DNA of 64,000 nucleotides, taken from the NCBI RefSeq assembly GCF_000018685.1, contig NC_010001.1, positions 328,001 to 392,000 on the forward strand, written 5' to 3'. Under the pieces are notes generated by a model. That model had not been told where the DNA came from. It did not search any database and saw only the letters and a list, made by a program, of their open reading frames with translations. Positions 23,565 to 32,287 of this stretch are shown in pieces. This DNA is from Lachnoclostridium phytofermentans ISDg. Lineage in GTDB: Bacteria; Bacillota; Clostridia; Lachnospirales; Lachnospiraceae. Made by a program: the position numbers and the translations under genes. Position 1 is the stretch's first letter. Each line of letters begins with the position of its first letter.

Positions 23565-24659
23565 ATGGCATTTTGTACATCTTGCGGTAAACCAATTGAA
23601 AAGACAGCAAAATTTTGTATTCATTGTGGGGAAGTGAATAAAGCTTATGAAAACGGAAGTGCTGCTGTTATGAAACAAACACAAGATAAGCCTGTAGAAG
23701 AAAAGAAATCAAACGAGGGAAGCTACATACATCCACCAGTCAATAAGATTAAGACTATGGATGCAATCAAGGCAACCATGCCATTTATTATTGTGAAAGG
23801 TATAGTTCAGCTTATAGTAACACTGGTTATGATTGTGATGGCTATCATTGGTATTGTAATTATAACTCAGACTGGTGAGAGTGGAGTAATAGTGGTATTA
23901 ATCTTAGGGGCTGCTTTTTTTGGAATTATCAAATTTGCAAAAAGATATGTGCTCTATATGATAAAGGTTGCATATATAGCAGCCTTAACATCCTACATAA
24001 AAACAGGGGAATCTCCTAAAGTACAGGGATATAGCGGTGTACTTGCTTATGGTACTAATCTAGTGAAAGATAATTTTGGTACAGCTAATGTTGGATTTGT
24101 CGCAGATGCTTTAATCTCGGGTGCGGTTCAGCAAATTTGCAAGTTCCTTTTTAAGATTGGTGATCTCTTATCCTTTATACCAGGATTGAAAAATGTAATT
24201 GATATTTTAACTTACATCATATCGGTAGCGTTGAACTTTATTGATGAGGCTATACTAAGTTATATCTTCTTCCATCAAGAAGAAAAAAATTCATGGAAAA
24301 AAGCATGTGATGCGATTGTATATTATGGTCAGAGCTGGAAGGGAATGTTTAAGGGCGCTGCAAAAGTTGCTTTTAGTATCTGGGGAGCAAGAATTGTGAG
24401 CTTTTTTATTTTCATGCTGATAGGAAAGTCATTTGCACCTACAGCGGTTGCTGTCATTATTTCCTTCCTACTGGTTTATGCCTTAGAAGCTATTTTTGTT
24501 GAACCATATATGGTTGTGGTTATGACGAAACAGTATTATGCATCCATAGAAAATCAACCTCTTAAGAGTGATTTATATGCGAAGTTTACCAAGTGCTCTA
24601 GGAAGTTTAAGAAGCTTATGGAGAAGTCGGAAAATGAAGAAGTTCCAGTGGCTGCTTAG
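23565..24659 (+). CDS. zinc-ribbon membrane protein
   Basis: A 364-residue protein. The first 22 residues hold a zinc ribbon with C4-x2-C7 and C18-x2-C21. A polar linker of about 40 residues follows, then four to five hydrophobic segments (for example IVQLIVTLVMIVMAIIGIVI and VAVIISFLLVYALEAIFVE). It looks like an integral membrane protein with a cytosolic zinc-binding head. I do not recognise a named family beyond the ribbon. ATG 23565 is preceded by AAGGAGG and a good promoter. It is convergent with the FKBP gene, with a shared terminator between them. Confidence 0.7.
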   Translation: MAFCTSCGKPIEKTAKFCIHCGEVNKAYENGSAAVMKQTQDKPVEEKKSNEGSYIHPPVNKIKTMDAIKATMPFIIVKGIVQLIVTLVMIVMAIIGIVIITQTGESGVIVVLILGAAFFGIIKFAKRYVLYMIKVAYIAALTSYIKTGESPKVQGYSGVLAYGTNLVKDNFGTANVGFVADALISGAVQQICKFLFKIGDLLSFIPGLKNVIDILTYIISVALNFIDEAILSYIFFHQEEKNSWKKACDAIVYYGQSWKGMFKGAAKVAFSIWGARIVSFFIFMLIGKSFAPTAVAVIISFLLVYALEAIFVEPYMVVVMTKQYYASIENQPLKSDLYAKFTKCSRKFKKLMEKSENEEVPVAA

Positions 24660-24735
24660 GAGTAATGAAGCGATTTATTGAGAATAAATAAAAGCCAAGA
24701 AAAAGCACACAAACTTTTCCTTGCAATGGATATAA

Positions 24736-24770
24736 AAATAGAGCTGTTACGCTATGTAACAGCTCTATTT
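24736..24770. terminator. bidirectional terminator between convergent genes
   Basis: AAATAGAGCTGTTAC (24736-24750) pairs perfectly with GTAACAGCTCTATTT (24756-24770) around a 5-base loop. The A-rich and T-rich flanks serve both directions. Confidence 0.85.
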
Positions 24771-24772
24771 GC

Positions 24773-25978
24773 TTATTCTACAGTAACCATTCCTTTTACT
24801 AATTCAAGGGCTTTTATTTTTACCATCTCCTGTAGTACAAAATTCTTACCATAGGTTTCTACCTGATTATCAAAATCTTCTTTTGTTTGACCTTGAGATT
24901 CTAAGTAAGCAATATAATCGTCTGCTGTTACGGTTACACCTTCTTTTTCAAGGATTGCCTGATAGATTAAAGCAGCTTTTACTTGTTTTTCTGCTGGTTC
25001 TGCTAAGGACTTATCGTATTCTGCTTCAGACACGCCAGTATATTCTTCAAAACTATTATAAGCTGGTGCACCTAAATTTTCCATATAATATTGATTCATA
25101 GAGTTATAGTAGCTTTGATCACTAAATTTCAGAAGGCTCTTTGATAGTTTTACATACTTTTCTGGATAACTTGTTACAGTAGTATTATCTGCTAAATAGC
25201 TTACGATATAAGTATTTAAGGTACTAGCATAATTCGTATCTTTTAAGTATTTCTTGTACTCTTCAACATTCGATGCATACTCAGATAAATTCTCTTTTAC
25301 AAAAGCATCTGTGAATTCAGGAACATCATAAATTCCATTAATTTTAACCTTAAACTCTGCATCTTTCCCTGCTAAATCTTTATTTGTATAGTCTTCTGGG
25401 AAAGTTACATTTACAGTCACCTCATCACCAATCTTATGACCGATTAACTGTTCCTCAAAATCATCAACAAGCTTTTTAGATCCAATTTTTAACTCATATC
25501 CATTGTCGTTTGTATTTCCACCATCAAATTCTTTACCATCAATAGTTCCAACATAGTCTATGTTAACAATGTTACCATCTGCAATAGCAGCATCAGTTTC
25601 TTTATTTAAAGTCTTTTTCGCTTCTACAGCTGTCGCAATATCTTTTGCAACAGATTCGTCGCTGTATTCTATTTCAGATAATGGCGCTTTGATTGTTTTG
25701 TAATCCACTAGGTTAAGTAAAGAGGATGCATCCACCCCATCGATAAATCCTTTGTCATTTAACTGTGCACTAAAATTACTACTAGCTGTAACTTGAGTTG
25801 CTTTACGATGAATACTATATCCAATATAGGATACAAGACCAACACACAACACAGCGACAACGCAGATTGATACAACCTTTGATATTATGGCATTTCGCTT
25901 CATTTGTTCAATTTCTTTTTTTCGAGCTATTTTTCTTGCCTTGCTCATACTCATTACGGATTCTTTTTCTTTTTCCAT
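24773..25978 (-). CDS. membrane-anchored FKBP-type peptidyl-prolyl isomerase (trigger-factor-like)
   Basis: A 401-residue protein. A basic cytosolic tail (SKARKIARKKEIEQMKR) and one membrane segment near residues 32-52 (IISKVVSICVVAVLCVGLV) place the rest outside the cell. The FKBP domain covers about 130-220: VNIDYVGTIDGKEFDGGN, FEEQLIGHKIGDEVTVNVTFPEDY. A trigger-factor-like helical C-terminus follows (EFTDAFVKENLSEYASNVEEY). It probably helps fold exported proteins by speeding proline isomerisation. ATG 25978 follows GGGAGG. It is monocistronic. It differs from ribosome-bound trigger factor by the anchor and by lacking the ribosome-binding domain. Confidence 0.85.
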   Translation of the reverse strand: MEKEKESVMSMSKARKIARKKEIEQMKRNAIISKVVSICVVAVLCVGLVSYIGYSIHRKATQVTASSNFSAQLNDKGFIDGVDASSLLNLVDYKTIKAPLSEIEYSDESVAKDIATAVEAKKTLNKETDAAIADGNIVNIDYVGTIDGKEFDGGNTNDNGYELKIGSKKLVDDFEEQLIGHKIGDEVTVNVTFPEDYTNKDLAGKDAEFKVKINGIYDVPEFTDAFVKENLSEYASNVEEYKKYLKDTNYASTLNTYIVSYLADNTTVTSYPEKYVKLSKSLLKFSDQSYYNSMNQYYMENLGAPAYNSFEEYTGVSEAEYDKSLAEPAEKQVKAALIYQAILEKEGVTVTADDYIAYLESQGQTKEDFDNQVETYGKNFVLQEMVKIKALELVKGMVTVE

Positions 25979-26181
25979 GTTATCCTCCCTTTATGCTTCC
26001 CTTCATACACGGACTCCCCTTCTGGCTTTTTAAGAATCGGGACAAGGTATGAAATACTTGTACTTGTCATTATACCAAAAATTTATGTATGATGTGTGAA
26101 TTTTTTATAACAAATTTTATAAGAATGTCTTTAAATGTATAAAATATGAAAATACGTCATAAAGTTGGAGAAAATCAGATG

Positions 26182-26217
26182 TTAGTTTGGTATTTTTGAG
26201 TTTAGTTTGGTACTTTT
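26182..26217 (+). repeat. two direct repeats 20 bp apart upstream of the chemoreceptor gene
   Basis: TTAGTTTGGTAYTTTT occurs at 26182-26197 and 26202-26217. The 20-base period places both on one face of the helix, as expected for two regulator sites. Otherwise the 25979-26429 interval is AT-rich with no gene seen. Confidence 0.45.
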
Positions 26218-26429
26218 AAAATACGGTTTATCAAAATAAATTGGATATAAAATCCAGAAAGCAACAAAAATTATAAATATAAGTGTAATTTATGATATAA
26301 ACACCCAAGTTATGTAAAAATATATAAAAATTAAAAAAATATGGTAAAAAGTAAGTGAAATATTTGATGTTTTGTGTTATATTAAAATATATTAAAATTA
26401 TACTAAATCTATTAGAGAAAGGATCGTAT

Positions 26430-28565
26430 ATGAAACGAAAGATGGTGGAGAAATTAAGTCACAAGAGCTTGGCGAAAAGGATTTCCTTTCTGGTTACTAA
26501 ACTTTTAGCTGTCGTATTTATTTTATTTATTGTGGTATCCTCATTGATTTCTGGTCTATCAATTGAAAAATCTATAAGAGGTGAAGTTTCTGTATTATCA
26601 GAAAAAAATGCACTAAAGGTGCAAGGGATATTTGATGATGCAAGTAGCGTTGCAGACATTATTTTAACCTATGTGGAAAAACAATATGTTCATGATTCGA
26701 CATTATCGGCCCAAGAGAAGTTACCGATCTATCAGGGACAGGTATATGATGATAAATTGACAAAGACTGATTATGAGACCGAGAAATTTATCATAGATAT
26801 TGCAAAAAGTTCAATTATTAATTATCCAACAATTACTGGTGTTGGAATTATGTTTGAACCATATGAATTTAATTCTAAGATTAAAAACTATAGCATCTAC
26901 ATAAAGCGAGGATATCTGGAAGCAAAACCTGGGTCATATGGTGATTACGATAAATACTCCATACAACCTTATTTTACCGAGGCAAAATCTAGCTTAAAAC
27001 CTGTTTTTACTGACCCTCAAGATTATAATGGAGTTACTTTTATATCTGCTGCCTATCCAATTGTTTTGGATGGAGTTTTTAAAGGGGTTATCGTTGTTGA
27101 TATTGATATTGCTAATTTTAATGAGTTAGAGATTCATAATGATAATTATACTAGCATGTATAGTACTGTTTATACTCCGGATGGTTTAATAGTCTACGAT
27201 AGTGAATCTCATGTAGAAGAAGGGGAAGATTTATCGAATTTCTTGGCAAGTGAAAAAGACTATAATACGATTTTACAAAAGTTTGAAGGTGAAGAAGCAT
27301 TTACGATTCATACAAAACGAAAAGATGGCGGAAGCGAAACTCGATTCTTGTATCCAATCCAAGCAGGTAGTGAACGTTGGTGGGCACAGACAGCGATAAG
27401 TCAGTTGGATATGTATAAGAGTGTAATTGTTACTGTAGTTGTACTAACTGTATTTACTTTAGCAGGGCTTCTTGTCATTGTTTTCTTAGTGTCAAGAGCG
27501 ATGAAAAAGAGGTTAGCACCGATTCAAGGGATTGTCAATTCTGCTGAAAAAATAGCAAAAGGCGAATTTGATATTGTAGCGGAGTATAAGGAGGATGATG
27601 AGATTGGAAAGCTAGCCAGATCATTTGCCAATACAGCAAATACGCTAAATCTCATTATTGATGATATCAATTATTTACTTAATGAAATGGCAAGCGGAAA
27701 CTTTGTAATTGAATCCTCCTGTACAGAGAACTATGTTGGTGGATTTCAGCCAATTCTAAAATCAGTGGGGCATATTAATCGTCAATTAAGTAACACGTTA
27801 CATGAAATTAACGAGGCAGCTGATCAGGTAGCAACGGCTTCTAGCGCAATGGCGGATGGTTCAAGTTCTTTGGCCGAAGGATGTACAGACCAAGCAAGTT
27901 CCGTAGAGGAGTTGGTTGCAACAATAACAAGTTTGGAAAATGATATTGATGAGAATACAAATAAAACAATAGAAGCTAGTAAGAAGATGCAACTAATTGG
28001 TGAAACAGCTCAGGAAAGCGGAGCTAAGATGAATGAATTGACACTCGCTATGGAGAAAATAAGCCAAAGCTCTGGACAGATTGCTGAAATTATTACTACG
28101 ATTGAAGGCATTGCAGAGCAAACAAATCTATTATCCTTAAATGCAGCCATCGAAGCAGCAAGAGCTGGTGAAGCTGGTAGAGGATTTACTGTTGTGGCAG
28201 AGGAGATTCGAAAGTTAGCAAATCAAAGTGCTCTAGCAGTTCAATCAACAAGAGAATTAATAGTAACAGCGCTTAGCGAGATAGAAAGTGGAAATGAAAT
28301 CACTAGCCAGACCAGTGAATCATTACAACAAGTAGAGGTTGGAGTTAAAGAAGCAATTGCATTAGCAGAAGGCTCCAAGGACGCTTCTATATCACAAGCA
28401 CAAGCAATGAGAGAAATAACCTCTGTCGTAGAACAGATATCCGTTGTTGTGCAGAATAACTCTGCTACAGCAGAAGAAAGCTCCGCAACAAGCGAGGAAC
28501 TCTCAGCGCAAGCACAAACATTGGCGGACTTAGTTGGTAGATTTAAGCTTCGAGAAGACTTATAA
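26430..28565 (+). CDS. methyl-accepting chemotaxis protein with dCACHE sensor
   Basis: A 711-residue chemoreceptor. One membrane helix near the N-terminus is followed by a periplasm-side sensor of about 280 residues resembling dCACHE (YPTITGVGIMFEPYEF, SAAYPIVLDGVFKGVIVVDIDI). A second membrane helix (IVTVVVLTVFTLAGLLVIVFL) precedes a HAMP domain and the cytosolic signalling rod. The hairpin tip that binds CheA/CheW is standard: EQTNLLSLNAAIEAARAGEAGRGF, then VVAEEIRKLA. It would report an extracellular small ligand to the flagellar motor. The ATG at 26430 follows GAGAAAGGA; an earlier ATG at 26355 is rejected. It is monocistronic, with a terminator at 28641. Confidence 0.92.
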   Translation: MKRKMVEKLSHKSLAKRISFLVTKLLAVVFILFIVVSSLISGLSIEKSIRGEVSVLSEKNALKVQGIFDDASSVADIILTYVEKQYVHDSTLSAQEKLPIYQGQVYDDKLTKTDYETEKFIIDIAKSSIINYPTITGVGIMFEPYEFNSKIKNYSIYIKRGYLEAKPGSYGDYDKYSIQPYFTEAKSSLKPVFTDPQDYNGVTFISAAYPIVLDGVFKGVIVVDIDIANFNELEIHNDNYTSMYSTVYTPDGLIVYDSESHVEEGEDLSNFLASEKDYNTILQKFEGEEAFTIHTKRKDGGSETRFLYPIQAGSERWWAQTAISQLDMYKSVIVTVVVLTVFTLAGLLVIVFLVSRAMKKRLAPIQGIVNSAEKIAKGEFDIVAEYKEDDEIGKLARSFANTANTLNLIIDDINYLLNEMASGNFVIESSCTENYVGGFQPILKSVGHINRQLSNTLHEINEAADQVATASSAMADGSSSLAEGCTDQASSVEELVATITSLENDIDENTNKTIEASKKMQLIGETAQESGAKMNELTLAMEKISQSSGQIAEIITTIEGIAEQTNLLSLNAAIEAARAGEAGRGFTVVAEEIRKLANQSALAVQSTRELIVTALSEIESGNEITSQTSESLQQVEVGVKEAIALAEGSKDASISQAQAMREITSVVEQISVVVQNNSATAEESSATSEELSAQAQTLADLVGRFKLREDL

Positions 28566-28640
28566 AGTATTTTTGGAGTAAAATGAGTTAAGTAATTATT
28601 AAAAATAAGATGTGATAGCAAGTTTTGTAAACACATCATA

Positions 28641-28682
28641 AAGGCAGGAATAAACGGATTACCGTTTTTCCTGCCTTTTTCT
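28641..28682 (+). terminator. Rho-independent terminator after the chemoreceptor gene
   Basis: AAGGCAGGAA pairs with TTCCTGCCTT, with an inner AAACGG/CCGTTT, followed by a T-run to 28680. Confidence 0.9.
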
Positions 28683-28848
28683 GATGATGGAAAGTTAGAG
28701 AAGCATTCCTTATAGTGGTGAGGATACTTTAGGTTCTTGTTGCTATTTAAATAGATATTATTCTATAATAATAGGTATACAAGGTTTGTAATTTAATATT
28801 AAATAGAATGTAATATAGAATTCGTTACAGTAGGAATTGGGGGATTAT

Positions 28849-29376
28849 ATGAAAAATGTATTTTACTACAATACAATGATAGGAAAATTACGCATCGAGG
28901 AAGAAGATAATTTTATCATTGGGGTATCAAGCTCTGATGGAGATAAGACAGATCAGATAAAGGAAAAACAGATAAGGGAAACAGAACAGATAAATGAGGC
29001 AGAACAGGTTAAGGAATCAGATCTGATAAAAAGAACCTATCTGCAATTAATGGAGTATTTTGAAGGAAAGAGAACCACTTTCGATGTGCCAATCCGATTA
29101 GACGGTACTAGTTTTCAAACAAAAGTTTGGGAAGAACTAAGGAAAATACCTTATGGAGAAACCAGAAGTTACGGAGAGATAGCAAAACAGGTAGGTGTGC
29201 CTAAAGGCGCACGTGCAGTAGGCGGAGCGAATCATAATAATCCAGTTCTAATTATTGTACCTTGCCATCGGGTGATAGGTTCTAGCGGTGCATTAGTTGG
29301 TTTTGGAGCAGGTATCCCTGTAAAAGAGTTGTTATTAAAGCTAGAAAATCAAGAAAGTGAAAATATATTAAGCTAA
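28849..29376 (+). CDS. ogt: methylated-DNA-protein-cysteine methyltransferase
   Basis: Repairs O6-alkylguanine by moving the alkyl group to its own cysteine. The active-site motif IIVPCHRVIGSSGALVGFGAG is intact, as is the DNA-binding helix region YGETRSYGEIAKQVGVPKGARAVGGA. The length is 175 residues. Between the N-terminal domain and the catalytic domain there is a charged low-complexity insert (DQIKEKQIRETEQINEAEQ) of about 25 residues built from imperfect DNA repeats around CAGATAAAGG; typical Ogt proteins lack it. The ATG at 28849 is preceded by a G-rich but imperfect SD. It is followed, 100 bases later, by a GNAT gene. Confidence 0.9.
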   Translation: MKNVFYYNTMIGKLRIEEEDNFIIGVSSSDGDKTDQIKEKQIRETEQINEAEQVKESDLIKRTYLQLMEYFEGKRTTFDVPIRLDGTSFQTKVWEELRKIPYGETRSYGEIAKQVGVPKGARAVGGANHNNPVLIIVPCHRVIGSSGALVGFGAGIPVKELLLKLENQESENILS

Positions 29377-29477
29377 AAAGGGATTGGTATATTTGGAGAT
29401 GCAAGTGCAAGGAATCTATTGCATTTATTTTATACAGCTCGAATCAATTCCTAGTAATAACAGAAAGGAAGACACCA

Positions 29478-30032
29478 ATGACAGAAGAATTAGTAATCCG
29501 CATGGCAACAATTTTAGATGCTCCAAAGCTACTAGAAATTTATGCACCTTATGTAAGAGAAACAGCGATCACATTTGAATATACGGTTCCAACGGTTCAA
29601 GAATTTGAATCAAGAATCGCAAAAATCTTGACTCGTTATCCTTATTTGGTTGCAGAAAAAGAGGGAGAGATATTAGGATATGCCTATGTGTCATCTTTTA
29701 AGGAGCGGGCTGCTTATGATTGGGCGGTAGAAACAACAATTTATATAAATCAAAATCAAAGAGGCAGTGGTGTCGGTAAAAGGTTATATTTAAAGTTAGA
29801 GGAGATTGTGAAAAGGCAAAATATTATAAATATGAATGCTTGTATCGCATATCCAAATCCGGGTAGTATAGCTTTCCATGAGCATCTTGGATATAAAACA
29901 GTGGCACATTTTACAAAGTGCGGTTATAAGCTAGATCGTTGGTATGATATGATTTGGATGGAAAAAATCTTAGAAGAACATCCAGAAAAACCAAAGGAGT
30001 TCATTCCAATCAACAAACTATTTATTGAATAA
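29478..30032 (+). CDS. GNAT acetyltransferase, phosphinothricin N-acetyltransferase family
   Basis: A 184-residue acetyl-CoA-dependent acetyltransferase close to the PAT/Bar and YwnH-type subfamily. The N-terminus IRMATILDAPKLLEIYAPYV and the segment AITFEYTVPTVQEFESRI are typical. The acetyl-CoA loop is QRGSGVGKRL, and NACIAYPNPGSIAFHEHLGY and WYDMIWMEK complete the signature. Relatives acetylate phosphinothricin-like compounds or methionine derivatives, and this may be a detoxifying enzyme. ATG 29478 follows AAAGGAAG. It may be co-transcribed with ogt. Confidence 0.85.
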   Translation: MTEELVIRMATILDAPKLLEIYAPYVRETAITFEYTVPTVQEFESRIAKILTRYPYLVAEKEGEILGYAYVSSFKERAAYDWAVETTIYINQNQRGSGVGKRLYLKLEEIVKRQNIINMNACIAYPNPGSIAFHEHLGYKTVAHFTKCGYKLDRWYDMIWMEKILEEHPEKPKEFIPINKLFIE

Positions 30033-30115
30033 GCAACCCATGGTTGTCAATTCTGCAACGGATAGGATATGGGATAGTTGATTAGGTTCGTTTATAATAG
30101 TCTTGAGGTGATACG

Positions 30116-30217
30116 ATGGAATTTAAAGATATATTGCAAATGATTCGAAAAGAACGAAAATTATCACAAGAGGAAGTTGCAGAAAAAATAGGAGTATCAC
30201 GACAAAAAAAATCCTAG
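30116..30217 (+). pseudogene. truncated XRE-family HTH gene
   Basis: ATG 30116, after TTGAGGTG, opens MEFKDILQMIRKERKLSQ, continuing with EEVAEKIGVSRQ. This is a standard XRE helix-turn-helix start that should continue with something like VSKWE. After 30 residues it runs into KKS and a stop inside the terminator hairpin at 30203-30267. The recognition helix is cut, so the product cannot work. The break coincides with the left edge of the GH88 carbohydrate cassette. Confidence 0.75.
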
Positions 30218-30267
30218 AAATGCAGCAATGGCGGAAGGCTTGCCATAACTGTTTTCTAGGATTTTTA
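30203..30267. terminator. bidirectional terminator at the cassette edge
   Basis: AAAAATCCTAGAAA pairs with TTTTCTAGGATTTTT, with an inner ATGGC/GCCAT, flanked by A-run and T-run. It ends the reverse-strand GH88 operon and also overlaps the truncated XRE gene. Confidence 0.8.
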
Positions 30268-30276
30268 TTCTTTTTC

Positions 30277-31431
30277 TTACCAGTAAGTATCCCAATCCTT
30301 AAATAATCGAATTAGGAGTTCAAACCAGAAATAATCTCCCCATGTGTTACATTCATCAACTCCACGGTCAGTAACAGTATTATAAGGTGATTTCTTAGCA
30401 TATACGCCGTGTAAGAGTAGGCCGTTAGATTTTCCTATATCTGCTGTATAATTTCTACTTAAGGAGCCTGCTATTTTTTTAGCTATGTCCATATAGTATT
30501 CAGCCTTATCTTTCGGTAAATATTTAGCCATTTCAAGCATACCGCAAGCTGCGATACAAGCCGCGGAAGAGTCCTTAGGTTCATCGCTTCCCTGCGCGAA
30601 ATCTAAATCCCAATAAGGAACTATATCATCAGGTAATCTATTTATAAAGAAATCTGCTACTTTATAAAATAAGTCAATACAACCGCTGTCATTAGTATAG
30701 CGATAGCTTAACGCTAATCCGTAAATACCCCATGCCTGACCTCTTGCCCAAGCGGAATCGTTACGATATCCCTGAGCGGTAACTCCTCTTAACGGTTTAC
30801 CGTCGATAGGATCAAAATAAAATGTATGATAAGTAGAATAATCTTCCCTCACTAAATTTTCAAGTGACGATTTTGTATGAATTAAAGCTTTTTCGCGGTA
30901 AATAGGATTACCCGTCTCTTCGCTAGCCCAGTATAACAGCGGAAGATTTAATAAACAGTCTATAATCAATCTATAGTTATCTGGTGCTCCAAGCTCTCCC
31001 CAAGCTTGAAAGAAACCGCCTTTTTCATGGAAACGTTTCATAAGGTTATCAGCCGCCAAAAGAGCCGCTTTACGTCCTGTTTCACTGGCTGTTAGTTTCC
31101 ATGCCGCCACGCAGGATGGGGTATAAAGAAATCCCATATCGTGATGGTTTACATCGATCTGTTTCTCTATACGCTGTAAAAAACTTTCCGTTTGGATAAG
31201 GGCAGCTTTCTTAAATGACTCATCTCCTGTAATTTCCCATGCAAGCCAGTATTCACCGGTACAAAAGCCTGTTGTCCATTCTACATTTTCGCTTACAGGA
31301 TAAAAATTGTTAATACTAGTAGAATCTTGAAATTTTTCTGTGAACTCGGATAGATTACCACGTAAAATCTCAACTGCTTTTGAAATAGAGCTCTTTAGCT
31401 CATGATTTGTAATCTCGTCAATTAAATTCAA
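30277..31431 (-). CDS. glycoside hydrolase family 88, unsaturated glucuronyl/galacturonyl hydrolase
   Basis: Removes the 4,5-unsaturated uronic acid from the non-reducing end of oligosaccharides made by polysaccharide lyases, by hydration of the double bond. The 384-residue sequence shows GH88 marks: VEWTTGFCTGEYWLAWE, HHDMGFLYTPS, the catalytic-Asp helix YRLIIDCLLNLPLLYWA and the RNDSAWARGQAWGIYGLALSY motif with the second Asp. There is no signal peptide, so it acts in the cytosol on imported sugars. It lies 11 bases after the permease gene and is the last gene of the ABC operon. Substrates could derive from glycosaminoglycans, pectin or related plant polymers; no lyase is present in the window to settle this. 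Confidence 0.88.
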   Translation of the reverse strand: MNLIDEITNHELKSSISKAVEILRGNLSEFTEKFQDSTSINNFYPVSENVEWTTGFCTGEYWLAWEITGDESFKKAALIQTESFLQRIEKQIDVNHHDMGFLYTPSCVAAWKLTASETGRKAALLAADNLMKRFHEKGGFFQAWGELGAPDNYRLIIDCLLNLPLLYWASEETGNPIYREKALIHTKSSLENLVREDYSTYHTFYFDPIDGKPLRGVTAQGYRNDSAWARGQAWGIYGLALSYRYTNDSGCIDLFYKVADFFINRLPDDIVPYWDLDFAQGSDEPKDSSAACIAACGMLEMAKYLPKDKAEYYMDIAKKIAGSLSRNYTADIGKSNGLLLHGVYAKKSPYNTVTDRGVDECNTWGDYFWFELLIRLFKDWDTYW

Positions 31432-31442
31432 AATAATCCCTC

Positions 31443-32273
31443 CTAACCTTTAACACCACTGCTGGTAACACTTTGAACGAAGTATTTTTGGAACATCATA
31501 AATACTGCAAATACTGGTATGATAGACAATACCGCTGCCGCCATGATAAGGGAATATTCAGCGGAATATTGGCCTATAAACATACGGATTCCTAAAGGTA
31601 TTGTTTTTAGTTCTGTTCTGGTAAAATAAATCATCGGTCCCATAAAGTCGTTCCAAATGGTAACGAAACTCATGATAGTAAGTGAAGCTAACGCTGGTTT
31701 GGATAGCGGTAGGACAATTCGCGCATAGATTGAGTATTCGTTAAGTCCATCAATACGCGCAGCCTCCAGAAGTTCATCCGGAATAGAGATATAAAACTGA
31801 CGTACTAAAAATACACCCATAGCAATAAAGCTTTGCATTAAGACATATCCTAAATGAGAATTTGTGAGTCCAAGCGTACGCATTTCAATAAACTGTGGTA
31901 ACATATATACCTGCCAAGGAATAGAGATGGTAGCCACATATAAAAGAAATAGAAAGTTTCTGCCAGGAAAATGGCACTTAGCAAAGCCGTAAGCAGCAAA
32001 ACTTGATGTAAATACCTGAATAATACAAACTATGATAGTAAGCTTAAACGAGTTAGTTGTAAATTTAGCAAGCGGTATTTTCTTCCAAATTGTAATATAG
32101 TTTTTCCATACAGGATTTCTTGGTATCCATTGTATTGGAATAGTAAACACGTCTTTATTCAACTTAAGCGAAGCGGAAAACATCCATACCAAAGGTAGGA
32201 GTGTAATCGCCACAATAAAAATCAATAAAACATATATAAATAGTTGCGATTTCGCACTTTTTCTTTCAACCAT
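31443..32273 (-). CDS. CUT1 sugar ABC transporter permease (MalG-like)
   Basis: A 276-residue inner-membrane permease with six predicted membrane helices. The cytoplasmic EAA loop that contacts the ATPase reads EAARIDGLNEYSIYARIVLPLSKPAL near residue 190. The N-terminus LLPLVWMFSASLK is typical of MalG-type subunits. It forms the channel with the next permease. No ATPase gene is in the operon, so a shared MsmK/MalK-type ATPase elsewhere must power it. It sits 14 bases after its partner gene. Confidence 0.92.
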   Translation of the reverse strand: MVERKSAKSQLFIYVLLIFIVAITLLPLVWMFSASLKLNKDVFTIPIQWIPRNPVWKNYITIWKKIPLAKFTTNSFKLTIIVCIIQVFTSSFAAYGFAKCHFPGRNFLFLLYVATISIPWQVYMLPQFIEMRTLGLTNSHLGYVLMQSFIAMGVFLVRQFYISIPDELLEAARIDGLNEYSIYARIVLPLSKPALASLTIMSFVTIWNDFMGPMIYFTRTELKTIPLGIRMFIGQYSAEYSLIMAAAVLSIIPVFAVFMMFQKYFVQSVTSSGVKG

Positions 32274-32287
32274 AATTTTAGCCCCCC

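Noticed and set aside
29384..29578. 64-residue frame between ogt and the GNAT gene
   Set aside because: It runs into the GNAT gene in another frame, has no SD and no recognisable sequence.
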